Origin: JAFGJU01 sp964570935
GTDB taxonomy: Bacteria > Eisenbacteria > RBG-16-71-46 > JAFGJU01
Assembly: GCA_964570935.1 (NCBI GenBank)
Contig: CAZMZP010000015.1
Span: 1 to 64,000, forward strand
DNA length: 64,000 nucleotides
Direction of reading: 5' to 3'
The notes beneath the pieces are model-generated. The model saw only the letters and a list, made by a program, of their open reading frames with translations. It was not told where the DNA came from and did not search any database. Shown piece by piece: positions 17,426-25,207 of the stretch. Position 1 is the first letter of the stretch, and every line of letters starts with the position of its first letter. A program made the position numbers and the translations under genes.

Positions 17426-19639
17426 CTACTTTCCCATTACCGGCTGAAACCCCGGGACGCCGGCCTGCCAGAACATGAACGCCCAGATGTCGGCCATCTC
17501 TTCCTGGATCTGTTTCTTCGTCGTTCCGATTCCGTGTCCGGCCTCGTAGTCGATGCGGAGGAGCACCGGCTTGCCGCTGGCGGTCGCGGCCTGAAGACGG
17601 GCGCCCATCTTGACCGTTTCCCACGGCTCCACCCGCGGGTCGTTGATACCGTGGGTGAGCATGGTGGCCGGGTACTTCACTCCGTCCTCGACGTGGTGGT
17701 AAGCGCTCATCTCGTAAAGCGCTTTGAAACCCTCCTCGGTCGTGACCGAGCCGAACTCCGGAATGTTCGGGACGCCGTTCGGAGTCGTCTCGGCCCGCAG
17801 CATGTCCAGAGACCCGACTTGAGGTATGGCCATTCCGAAAAGCTCCGGCCTCTCGGTCATCGCCCGGCCTATGAGGATGCCGCCCGCGCTTCCGCCGGTG
17901 CCGGCCAGCTTAGACGGCGAAGTGTACTTGTGTTCTATCAGGTACTCCGCGCAGGCGATGAAGTCTTTCCACGTGTTGGGCTTCGTCGCCTTGTAGCCCG
18001 CTTTGTACCAGTCCTCGCCGTATTCGCCGCCGCCCCTGACGTGCGCGGTGGCAAGTATGCCGCCCCTTTCGAGGAAGGCCAGCGTTCTCGGGACGTACCA
18101 CGGCTCCTGCGGTATCCCGTATGAGCCGTAGCCCGACAGCAAGGTCGGATTCGAGCCGTCCAGCTTGATGCCCTTCTTGTACACTATCGACAGCGGGACC
18201 GCCGTGCCGTCGTGGCTCTTCGCCATCACTACCACGGACTCGACGCTCTCGGGCAGGTCAAACTCGGCCGCGGGCTGAAGCCCGGTGTTGGCCAGCTGCT
18301 TGGTGGCCGGGTCGTACGAATACACCTGCGGGGCCTTGGTCCAGGCGGCCATCGTCAGGAATATTCCGTCGCACCTGGGCTCGGCCGCCGAAAGTTCGAC
18401 TGTCCCGTCGAACGGCAGGGCAACCGTTTCCGGCGCGGCGTTGTACGGGACGCGCATGAGCTTCCCGAACACGCCGTCCCTCGTCTGAACGTATACGGCG
18501 TCCTTGGCGGCCGCTACGGCGGCCAGGACCGCGCCGCTCTGGGGTATGACCACCTCGGCCTTGGAGACGTCGGGCGCCGAGATGCTCGTCTTGACGAGCT
18601 TGAACCGCGGCGCGTCCTTGTGGGTCAGCAAGTAGAGGTTCCCACCGCCGGCCACAGCACCGGTGACGGCGTCCTCCACGTCACACACTTTCTTCCAGGG
18701 AGTGTCGGCCGCGCCCAGCGACGCGACGGGCGCGACGTACAACGTCAACTCGTTCTGCACTCCGTGCGCGATGACACCCAGCGCGTGATCGGAACCGGGG
18801 TCCGTGTAGACGATGGGTATATCGGAAGTCTCTATCTTGGCCAGGGGCGAGAGCTCGTGGCCTAAAACCGCCACGTCCTTCTCCGGGTCGTCTCCCATCA
18901 CGTGCAGGAAGACCTTGCTCTTCTGATAGCGCTCGAGCGGGTCCATTTCCTCTGTGAGCTTCTGGAGCCGGATGTAGAGGAACGACTTTCCGTCGCCGCG
19001 CCAGTTCACCTCGCCGAACTGCGCCCTGTCGATTGGCTTGTCGGCTTCTGCTCCGGTCGCGGTCTCCAGCACGTGTATGACCGCGTCTTCGGAGCCTGCG
19101 GCGGAGACGCCGTACGCCAGGTACTTGCCGTCCCAGGAGGGCTCGAAATAGTTGATGGCGTGGGGTCTCCCGGTAGCCTGGGCGTAGGTCTCGGGGTCGA
19201 CCAGGAGTCTCTCCTCGCCCTTGAGTCCGTTGCGGACGTACAGCTTGAACACGTTGTCCTGGGGGAGCCGCTTCAGGTAGAAGAACAGGTCGTTGGGCAG
19301 TCTTCTAACGTCCCAGATCCTCGCCGAAAGCGCCTTGTCGATCGTCTGCATTCTGTCGAGGAGCTCCTTGCGGCCGGGGATCCGGTCCAGGATGCTCCGC
19401 GTGTAGTCCGCCTGCGCCTTCACCCACGCCTGAACCTCGGGGTCAGACAGGTTCTCCATGTACCGGTATGGGTCGTCTACCTGCACGTTGAAATATGTGT
19501 CCTGAACGTTTCTGACCGGCGCCGCCGGCGGCGGAGCCGGCAGGGCCGACGTCTCGGGGCCGGCCGCAAGCCCGGCGCATGCCCAGGCAAGCTGCAGGCA
19601 GACAATCGCGGCCAGAACGACTTTGAAACACGGTTTCAC
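17426..19639 (-). CDS. Secreted prolyl oligopeptidase (S9A)
   Basis: The protein has 737 residues with an N-terminal signal peptide (KVVLAAIVCLQLAWACAGLAAG). The prolyl oligopeptidase N-terminal motif DDPYRYMENL follows at about 55-64, then a seven-bladed propeller and an alpha/beta-hydrolase domain. The catalytic triad is S584 in GGSAGG, D667 in GINDPRV and H702 in EAGHG. The family cuts short peptides after proline. The signal peptide suggests the enzyme works outside the cytoplasm. GTG at 19639 is chosen because AGGAGG lies 7 bases before it; the in-frame ATG at 19660 lies upstream of the ribosome site. It heads an operon with a sensor kinase and dedA. Confidence 0.92.
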   Translation of the reverse strand: MKPCFKVVLAAIVCLQLAWACAGLAAGPETSALPAPPPAAPVRNVQDTYFNVQVDDPYRYMENLSDPEVQAWVKAQADYTRSILDRIPGRKELLDRMQTIDKALSARIWDVRRLPNDLFFYLKRLPQDNVFKLYVRNGLKGEERLLVDPETYAQATGRPHAINYFEPSWDGKYLAYGVSAAGSEDAVIHVLETATGAEADKPIDRAQFGEVNWRGDGKSFLYIRLQKLTEEMDPLERYQKSKVFLHVMGDDPEKDVAVLGHELSPLAKIETSDIPIVYTDPGSDHALGVIAHGVQNELTLYVAPVASLGAADTPWKKVCDVEDAVTGAVAGGGNLYLLTHKDAPRFKLVKTSISAPDVSKAEVVIPQSGAVLAAVAAAKDAVYVQTRDGVFGKLMRVPYNAAPETVALPFDGTVELSAAEPRCDGIFLTMAAWTKAPQVYSYDPATKQLANTGLQPAAEFDLPESVESVVVMAKSHDGTAVPLSIVYKKGIKLDGSNPTLLSGYGSYGIPQEPWYVPRTLAFLERGGILATAHVRGGGEYGEDWYKAGYKATKPNTWKDFIACAEYLIEHKYTSPSKLAGTGGSAGGILIGRAMTERPELFGMAIPQVGSLDMLRAETTPNGVPNIPEFGSVTTEEGFKALYEMSAYHHVEDGVKYPATMLTHGINDPRVEPWETVKMGARLQAATASGKPVLLRIDYEAGHGIGTTKKQIQEEMADIWAFMFWQAGVPGFQPVMGK

Positions 19640-19720
19640 TTGGTTTCCTCCTCTTGGCAATGCGAGACTTGTGTCGCGCCGCCGGGCCGGTGGGGCTCCG
19701 TCCGCGACGACAACTGCGGC

Positions 19721-21139
19721 CTAGACGTCAAAATACATGGCCACCTCAAACGGGTGTGGCCGGTTCCGCACGTTGTAGTATTCCTCGCGCTTGACCTTTA
19801 TCCATTCCTCCAGCTGGCCGTGGTCGAACACGTCGCCTTTCAGCAGGAACTCGGAATCCCGCTCCAGCGCGTCCAGCGCCTCCCGCAGGGACCCGGGCAG
19901 CGGCCTGATGGCTGTGCGCTGCTCCTCGGTCCACGTGAATACGTTCTGGTCGATGGGACCGAATCCAAGCTTCCGCGGGTCGAGCTTTTTCTGGACTCCG
20001 TCAAGACCGGCCATGAGCTGGACCGCCATGGCCAGGTAGACGTTGCAGGTGGCGTCAGGAGGGCGGAACTCGAAGCGCGCCGTGTCCGGCCGGTCGGCGT
20101 ATTTGGGCACCCTTATGGCGGCGCTTCTGTTGCCCAGACTGAAGAAGGCATTGACCGGAGCCTCAAACCCTGGAACCAGGCGGCTGTAGGAGTTTGTCGT
20201 GGGGTTCGTGAACGCCAGAATGGCCGGCCCGTGCGTCAGCAGCCCGCCGATGTAGTAGAGCGCGGTGTCGCTCAGCTTGCCGTACCCGTTCGCGTTGAAG
20301 AACAGATTCTGGCCCTTCCCGTAAAGCTGCTGGTGGAAGTGCATGCCGTTTCCGGCCTCGCCGAAAAGCGGTTTCGGCATGAAGGTGACGGTCTTCTGGT
20401 GCCGGTGCGCCGTCATCTTGGTGACGTACTTGACCATCTGCGTCACGTCGCCGCAGCGCAGCAGGCCCATCAGCGGCGTCTCGATCTCGCACTGGCCGGG
20501 GCCTCCGACCTCGTGATGATGGTACTTGACCTCGATGCCCATCGACTCGAGCAGCATCGTGATTTCGCTCCTCAAGTTGAACAGCTGGTCCTTTGGCGGA
20601 ATCGCGTGGTAGCCGCCGTGGAGCGGGATCAGATGGCCGTGGCCGCCGCGTGCGCTCTGCCAGTCGGCCTCGTTGCTCTCGACCCTGTACGACGCGGCGT
20701 TCACCCGGTTCTCGAACGAGACGCTGTCGAAGACGTAGAACTCGTATTCCGGTCCCCAGCGACTCTCGTCCGCCAGCCCGAGCTCGCGCATGAACGTCTC
20801 GGCGCGGATGGCAATGTTTCGAGGGTCGCGCACGAACGGTGTTTTGTCGTCAGCCTCGTAGGCGGAGCAGATGAAACTGAGACAGGGGACCTCCCAGAAC
20901 GGGTCGCGGAACCCTGTGGAAAGGTCCGGCAGGAGGACCATGTCGCCGGCTTTCACCGGCCTTAAGCCCACGGCCGAACCGTCGAACGCCACACCGTCCT
21001 TCATCAGTGTTTCGTTGAACTGGCCCGCCGGGAGAGAGACGTGGCGCCAGCGGCCTCCCAGGTCTGTGAACTTGAGGTCGATCATCCGAATGCCGTCGTT
21101 GAGAATGTGGGATTTGGCGGCATCAAAGCTCTTGAACAT
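19721..21139 (-). CDS. glnA: Type I glutamine synthetase
   Basis: This 472-residue enzyme makes glutamine from glutamate, ammonia and ATP. It shows the FDGS loop (52-55), metal ligands in GPEYEFYVFD (129-138), HHHEVGGPGQCEIE (207-220), GNGMHFHQQ (263-271), the NRSAAIRVP active-site loop (337-345) and ARFEFRPPDA. In the segment that carries the adenylylation tyrosine in GlnE-regulated enzymes, the sequence reads DQNVFTW, so the expected Tyr is Phe401. Control by adenylylation is therefore unlikely. The start ATG (21139) follows GGAG with 7 bases between. It lies 125 bases downstream of asnA in the same direction, so the two ammonia-using enzymes are probably co-transcribed. Confidence 0.93.
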   Translation of the reverse strand: MFKSFDAAKSHILNDGIRMIDLKFTDLGGRWRHVSLPAGQFNETLMKDGVAFDGSAVGLRPVKAGDMVLLPDLSTGFRDPFWEVPCLSFICSAYEADDKTPFVRDPRNIAIRAETFMRELGLADESRWGPEYEFYVFDSVSFENRVNAASYRVESNEADWQSARGGHGHLIPLHGGYHAIPPKDQLFNLRSEITMLLESMGIEVKYHHHEVGGPGQCEIETPLMGLLRCGDVTQMVKYVTKMTAHRHQKTVTFMPKPLFGEAGNGMHFHQQLYGKGQNLFFNANGYGKLSDTALYYIGGLLTHGPAILAFTNPTTNSYSRLVPGFEAPVNAFFSLGNRSAAIRVPKYADRPDTARFEFRPPDATCNVYLAMAVQLMAGLDGVQKKLDPRKLGFGPIDQNVFTWTEEQRTAIRPLPGSLREALDALERDSEFLLKGDVFDHGQLEEWIKVKREEYYNVRNRPHPFEVAMYFDV

Positions 21140-21215
21140 TGTCACACTCCGGGCCAACGCCTGTTCTTGTTCCGGATTCTGCAGCGTGATCCCGTCTGCC
21201 GGGCTGATGCCGACG

Positions 21216-21243
21216 GCGCCCCGGCCCGGTGGGGTCGGGGCGC
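21216..21243. repeat. GC-rich hairpin between asnA and glnA
   Basis: An 11-bp stem with one G-T pair (21216-21226 with 21233-21243) and a 6-base loop. There is no T run on the minus strand. It may tune the ratio of asnA to glnA message by partial termination or by stabilising the upstream 3' end. Confidence 0.4.
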
Positions 21244-21264
21244 GTCAGACTAATGGCAGGCGCC

Positions 21265-22401
21265 CTATTCGAGGACGTAGATCTTCTTCTTGGCGCACAT
21301 CTCCTTGAGTATCTTCGGCCAGACCGTAACGCTGACTTCACCCAGGTGCGCCTTCTTCAGCAGCGACATCATCGTGCGCGACTGTCCGATTCCGCCTCCG
21401 ATGCTCAGAGGCACTTCCATGCTGGTGATGGCCTTGTGGTACGGCAGCTTCAGCCAGTCCAGCTGTCCGGTCATCTCCAGCTGCTTCTTGAGCGTCGTCG
21501 GGTTGACGCGTACGCCCATCGAGGTCAGCTCGTGACGGCGCTTGGTTACCTGGTTCCATACAAGGATGTCACCGTTCAGACCGTGCATGGGTCTTCCGTC
21601 CTCGGACACGGTCTCCGTTACCCAGTCGTCGTAGTCCGCGGCGCGCATCTCGTGAGGATAGCCGTCCTTGAGCGTCCAGCCCACGCCGATGATGAATACC
21701 GCCGGGTACTTCTGGAGGACGGCGGTCTCCCTCTGCTTGCGCGGCAGGTCGGGGAACATGTCGAGAATGTCTTCCGCGTGCAGGAACTTGAGCTCGTCGG
21801 CCATGTCGGGCCACTGCTTGGTCTTGAGCTTGGGATACATCTTCTGTACGTGGTTCTCGGCGCCCTTAAGTACCTTCCATATCCTGGTAACGGTGTCCCT
21901 GAGGTACTTGAGATTGCGCTGGTCTTCGGTGATGACCCTCTCCCAGTCCCACTGGTCGACGTACGAGCTGTGGTCGTGGTCCAGGAAATAGTCCTTGCGC
22001 ACCGCGCGCATGTCAGTGCAGATGCCCTCTCCGACCTTGCAGTCGAACTGCTTCAGCGCCACCCTTTTCCACTTGGTGGCGGCCTGTACGACCTGGGCGT
22101 CGATCGGGTTCTGGTTGTGGTCGTTGTTGATGTGGAACTGGATGGGAGTGCGGGCGCCGTCGCGGTCGAGCATGTCGTTGACGCCGCTCTCCACGTCAAC
22201 GATGAGGGGAACCTGCACCATCATGAGATTGAGCTCGCTGCACAGCCCGTCCTCGATGTACTCCTTCGCGGCGTACAGCGCCTTCATCGTCTCCTTGCGG
22301 TCCAGGATCGGGTAGTAGTCGTTCGGCAGGATCTTTTCCAGGTCCGCGTAATTGCCGATACCGGGTCCCGCGAGATCAGCTTTCTTGTCAGCAGTTGCCA
22401 T
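21265..22401 (-). CDS. asnA: Aspartate-ammonia ligase (asparagine synthetase A)
   Basis: This 378-residue enzyme makes asparagine from aspartate, ammonia and ATP. Family motifs are GEGICTDM (124-131), SSYVDQWDWE (145-154), PIQFHI, and near the end SIGGGIGQSRTMM, all typical of AsnA, a class II aminoacyl-tRNA-synthetase-like fold. It is longer than the usual enzyme of about 330 residues, with an extra segment around 170-235. The ATG at 22401 is preceded by AAGGAGG with 9 bases between. The gene has a good promoter about 200 bases upstream, giving a long leader, and is followed by glnA. The pair suggests growth on free ammonia released from amino-acid breakdown. Confidence 0.93.
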   Translation of the reverse strand: MATADKKADLAGPGIGNYADLEKILPNDYYPILDRKETMKALYAAKEYIEDGLCSELNLMMVQVPLIVDVESGVNDMLDRDGARTPIQFHINNDHNQNPIDAQVVQAATKWKRVALKQFDCKVGEGICTDMRAVRKDYFLDHDHSSYVDQWDWERVITEDQRNLKYLRDTVTRIWKVLKGAENHVQKMYPKLKTKQWPDMADELKFLHAEDILDMFPDLPRKQRETAVLQKYPAVFIIGVGWTLKDGYPHEMRAADYDDWVTETVSEDGRPMHGLNGDILVWNQVTKRRHELTSMGVRVNPTTLKKQLEMTGQLDWLKLPYHKAITSMEVPLSIGGGIGQSRTMMSLLKKAHLGEVSVTVWPKILKEMCAKKKIYVLE

Positions 22402-22601
22402 GCGTGAAAACCTCCTTGAGTAGACTGAAACGTACAGTGTGACCCTGCACCGGCCGAGCGGACGCAATTGCCACGTGCGAGCGCCGCGCACGCCGGCGGG
22501 GTGCTCGCGGCGTCACCCGCGGATACCTCGCCGGAAGGCGCATGCTTGCCCGCGCACCCGGGCACTGGCCCTTTTTTGATTCAAACAGACAATGACCCAC
22601 C

Positions 22602-22630
22602 ATTATCGCACGCTTTCACGGAGTGGTCAA
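22602..22630 (-). promoter_or_regulatory. Sigma-70-type promoter of asnA-glnA
   Basis: On the minus strand TTGACC (22625-22630), a 17-base spacer, and GATAAT (22602-22607). The expected transcription start is near 22595, about 195 bases before the asnA start. The leader (22402-22595) is GC-rich with several possible hairpins; I recognise no known riboswitch class in it. Confidence 0.55.
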
Positions 22631-22649
22631 TAGTGGCATCCGACGGCCG

Positions 22650-22662
22650 GTGACGGCGTCAC
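22650..22662. promoter_or_regulatory. Dyad between divergent promoters
   Basis: GTGAC-GGC-GTCAC is a perfect 5-bp dyad lying between the asnA promoter and the beta-helix gene promoter. It could be a regulator site acting on both. This is inference from position and symmetry only. Confidence 0.3.
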
Positions 22663-22675
22663 GCTATAACAGGCA

Positions 22676-22704
22676 TTGACTTAGCGAGTCAACCGGAGTA
22701 CAAT
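22676..22704 (+). promoter_or_regulatory. Sigma-70-type promoter with overlapping inverted repeat, beta-helix gene
   Basis: TTGACT (22676-22681), a 17-base spacer and TACAAT (22699-22704) make a near-consensus promoter with a start near 22711. The -35 box is the left arm of a perfect inverted repeat, TTGACT-5-AGTCAA (22676-22692). This is a classic place for a repressor operator. Confidence 0.6.
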
Positions 22705-22766
22705 TGCGTAGTGGGCAGATGTCCCGCGGGGTTTCAGGCAGGCATTGTCGCAACGGGGCTTCGGTC

Positions 22767-23630
22767 ATGAGACTCACGATAGCGCTTCTGGTATGCGCAG
22801 TTCTGCTGGTTCCGGCCGGCTCGGACGCCCGCACCTGGCTTGTGAGGCAGGACGGGACCGGCGACTGTACGGCCATTCAGGCCTGCTGCAACTCGGCCGG
22901 GTACGGCGACACTGTTTTGGTGGCAGCTGGCGTGTATAACGAGAAGGTCGCTCTGTATTACGGCATCAAGCTGTTCAGCGAGGACGGCCCCTCAGTCACT
23001 GTCATAACCCCCCCGAGTATCGATGTTCCCGCAGTACTCATGTCCTCGCCGAGCGTCGTCGATGGGTTCACGGTGCGGGGCAAAGGGATCGGCATGGGAT
23101 ATGTGGGAGGCGTCCAGATTTCGGGCGGCACCCTGAGAAATTGCGTGATTGTCAACTGCACGGCCCAGGGGATCGATAACTCCGGCGCGGCTGGCGGCAT
23201 TTACGCGGGCGGTAGTGCGGTGATTGAGGCGAATACCATTGTGAACAACGGTCACTGGGTGACCGCAGGCGGTATTTACTGCGCCGGCACATTCAAGGGC
23301 AGGATAGAGCACAACATCATCGCACTTAACACGGGCTACGGGGTCTACTGTGAGTTCCCCTCGTACCCCACGCTCGTCTGCAACGATGTCTGGGGTAACG
23401 CAGGCGGGAACTACGGCGGGGGATGGTGTGGGGACTTCACGGGATACAACGGGAACGTCTCGGTCGATCCTCTGTTCTGTGATTCCGCGCACAGTGACTA
23501 CAGGCTTCGCGGTGATTCTCCGTGCGTCAACGCGGCCGGTTGCGGCCGTATCGGAGTGTTCGGAGCCGCGTGCGGACCGACAGGCGTGACGGCCGTCACG
23601 TGGGGACGGGTCAAGGTGCTGTTCCGATAG
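22767..23630 (+). CDS. Secreted right-handed beta-helix protein with C-terminal W-x-R-V-K tag
   Basis: The protein has 287 residues. A signal peptide spans about 1-21 (cut near SDA-R). The body starts with TWLVRQDGTGDCTAIQ, typical of DUF1565/pectate-lyase-like beta-helix proteins, and has helix rungs such as GGTLRNCVIVNC, GGIYAGGSAVIEANTIVNN and GRIEHNIIALN. No catalytic residues can be assigned, so it may be a binding or structural surface protein. The end, GPTGVTAVTWGRVKVLF plus R, resembles a segment of the diheme cytochrome encoded at 31503. The ATG at 22767 begins the signal peptide. The in-frame TTG at 22704 lies in the -10 box and cannot be the start. Confidence 0.8.
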   Translation: MRLTIALLVCAVLLVPAGSDARTWLVRQDGTGDCTAIQACCNSAGYGDTVLVAAGVYNEKVALYYGIKLFSEDGPSVTVITPPSIDVPAVLMSSPSVVDGFTVRGKGIGMGYVGGVQISGGTLRNCVIVNCTAQGIDNSGAAGGIYAGGSAVIEANTIVNNGHWVTAGGIYCAGTFKGRIEHNIIALNTGYGVYCEFPSYPTLVCNDVWGNAGGNYGGGWCGDFTGYNGNVSVDPLFCDSAHSDYRLRGDSPCVNAAGCGRIGVFGAACGPTGVTAVTWGRVKVLFR

Positions 23631-23667
23631 CCGGCCGGCGCCCTGCCGTTGTTCGCCCTCTGCCCGC

Positions 23668-24186
23668 CTACTCCACCCTCACCAGCTTGAGCGGGCTTCT
23701 GTATTGGACGATGTACGGGTCCTGGGTACCGTCCGACGAGTAGATGTCCACGTTCGTGAGCCACAGAGTGTCGGCCTCTACCCGGTACTCGAAAACTCCC
23801 TTGCCGCCCACGTACTCGGGGGTCTTGGCGACGGCGGGGTGGGTGGTGAGAGTGGTGTCGGTGAGCTCGTAGGTTCCGGAGTTCACTATGAAGGTGTCGA
23901 AATCCCTGACCTTCTCGTCGTACGTGGGAAACCATGTTTTCGCGGAACCCTGACGGGGTTCACGGCCGGGTATCCAGACCATGCTGTAGTGCCGGGCCGT
24001 GAAGATGTAGAGGCTCGGCTGCGGGGCGGGATTCATGGTCTCTCCCTCGGGCCCCACGTTCCTTATCTCCGCTATCTTCCACACCCCCTCGATGGGGTGT
24101 TTTGCCGGCGCCTGCGACTTCTGGCAGGACACCATAGCGACGAGCGCAACCACTAGGACAACTAGAAAGACGGAAGCGCGCAGCAT
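23668..24186 (-). CDS. Lipoprotein with lipocalin-like domain
   Basis: This 172-residue protein has a lipoprotein signal (VALVAMVSC, lipidated Cys21). It then shows the start of a lipocalin-like fold (HPIEGVWKIAEIRN), repeated beta strands and SGTYELTDTTLTTHP. Such small secreted beta-barrels are common in FCB-type bacteria; the ligand is unknown. The start is well supported: AAGGAGG lies 5 bases before the ATG. It stands alone, with 92 bases before the GNAT operon end and a convergent beta-helix gene downstream. Confidence 0.75.
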   Translation of the reverse strand: MLRASVFLVVLVVALVAMVSCQKSQAPAKHPIEGVWKIAEIRNVGPEGETMNPAPQPSLYIFTARHYSMVWIPGREPRQGSAKTWFPTYDEKVRDFDTFIVNSGTYELTDTTLTTHPAVAKTPEYVGGKGVFEYRVEADTLWLTNVDIYSSDGTQDPYIVQYRSPLKLVRVE

Positions 24187-24279
24187 GTCTCCTCCTTTAC
24201 GGTAACTTTAATACAGTCTGGTGCTACTAAGATTTCAGGGGGTAAGTCTTAATAAGGGCCCGTTCGATGCCCGACGACG

Positions 24280-24723
24280 TCACAGCCGTTTCCTGAACGC
24301 CCACTGGGTCTTGACGACGTCGTAGCCGATGCTTTCGTAGAAGGGCCGCGCGCCGTCCCGCACCACATTGGAGCGAAGGCTCACTGCCGCACAGCCCTCG
24401 CGGCGCGCCCATTCCTCCGCGCGTTTCATCAGTACGCGGCCCACGCCCTTGCCGCGCCACTCCCGGTCGACCACGAGCCCCTCCACCTCCGCGTGGCGGT
24501 CGGATACCAGAATGGTTCGCGCGCAGACCTGGACCCACCCCACGGCCCCGCCGTCCGGAGACTCGGCTATGAAGACGGCGTGTCCTTTGTCTCCGGCATG
24601 CTGAAGGCGGAGCTCCACGTCGGCGGCGCTTGTAGGATACCCGAGCTGTGTGCACAGGGCCGCCACGCTCTCCGCGTCCCCGGCGCGCAGCGCACGGACC
24701 ACGATGCTATCACTGTGAGGCAT
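24280..24723 (-). CDS. GNAT family N-acetyltransferase
   Basis: This 147-residue single-domain protein has the GNAT acetyl-CoA motif A in VEGLVVDREWRGKGVGRVLM (about 80-99), and an N-terminal RALRAGDAESVAAL helix. A C-terminal FYESIGYD, the usual motif B, is followed by a hydrophobic end. The acceptor is unknown. GGAG lies 8 bases before the start. The start is 4 bases after the stop of the upstream membrane-anchored gene, so it is the last gene of the cupin/CcdA-like/NapH-like operon. Confidence 0.88.
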   Translation of the reverse strand: MPHSDSIVVRALRAGDAESVAALCTQLGYPTSAADVELRLQHAGDKGHAVFIAESPDGGAVGWVQVCARTILVSDRHAEVEGLVVDREWRGKGVGRVLMKRAEEWARREGCAAVSLRSNVVRDGARPFYESIGYDVVKTQWAFRKRL

Positions 24724-24727
24724 TGTT

Positions 24728-25198
24728 CTATCTCCGTTTCGGATTCAACACGTTGACTCTCACGGCGCGCTCTTTGCCCAGGTCCAGAACTTCCCGGACC
24801 CCCAACACCAGCGGGCTTAAGGGTTCGAGCTCCGCCTTGTTGGCGGCCGCACTGAGCCTGACAGAAAAGTCCGGCGCCCCGTCACGGTCGAAGTCTACTG
24901 CCTCGGTCAGCCGGTCCGGCAGGGACGCGCCGGCGCCAGGGGTCCACCTGACCTGCACGAACCCTCTTTTCGTTTCGCGGAACAACCCCTGGAACACGGG
25001 TTCGTTGACAGTCGTAACGTAGCCCTCGTGCGTGACGGTGCAAGCGCTCTTGCCCCCCGAGTACCAGGGCGAGATCTCCAGTCCCGTCAGTTCCGCGAAG
25101 CCCTTGTTCCACGAGTTCATCCCTATGAAGGTGGCCAGAATGATCGGCAGCGCCGTCAGCGCCCACGCGTACCCCAGAACGGACTTCAGTTTCCTCAT
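24728..25198 (-). CDS. Membrane-anchored protein of unknown function in redox operon
   Basis: This 156-residue protein has one N-terminal membrane helix (about 9-25) followed by an extracytoplasmic-type domain. It contains a single Cys (ACTVTHEG) and an Asp-rich VDFDRDGAPDFSV segment that looks like a calcium-binding or FG-GAP-type loop. I recognise no family. It starts after GGAG with 5 bases between, 9 bases after the polyferredoxin stop and 4 bases before the GNAT, so it is inside the operon. A partner role for the membrane Fe-S protein is possible. Confidence 0.6.
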   Translation of the reverse strand: MRKLKSVLGYAWALTALPIILATFIGMNSWNKGFAELTGLEISPWYSGGKSACTVTHEGYVTTVNEPVFQGLFRETKRGFVQVRWTPGAGASLPDRLTEAVDFDRDGAPDFSVRLSAAANKAELEPLSPLVLGVREVLDLGKERAVRVNVLNPKRR

Positions 25199-25207
25199 CG
25201 TGTCTCC

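Noticed and set aside
18902..20965. Long plus-strand open frame opposite prolyl oligopeptidase and glnA
   Set aside because: It is a codon-bias shadow in GC-rich DNA: no ribosome site, Arg/Gly/Leu/Val-rich, no domain, and it spans two real genes and their gap.
22557..22577. GGGC-ACTG-GCCC followed by six T as a plus-strand terminator
   Set aside because: The stem is only 4 bp and there is no plus-strand gene before it; it lies in the asnA leader.
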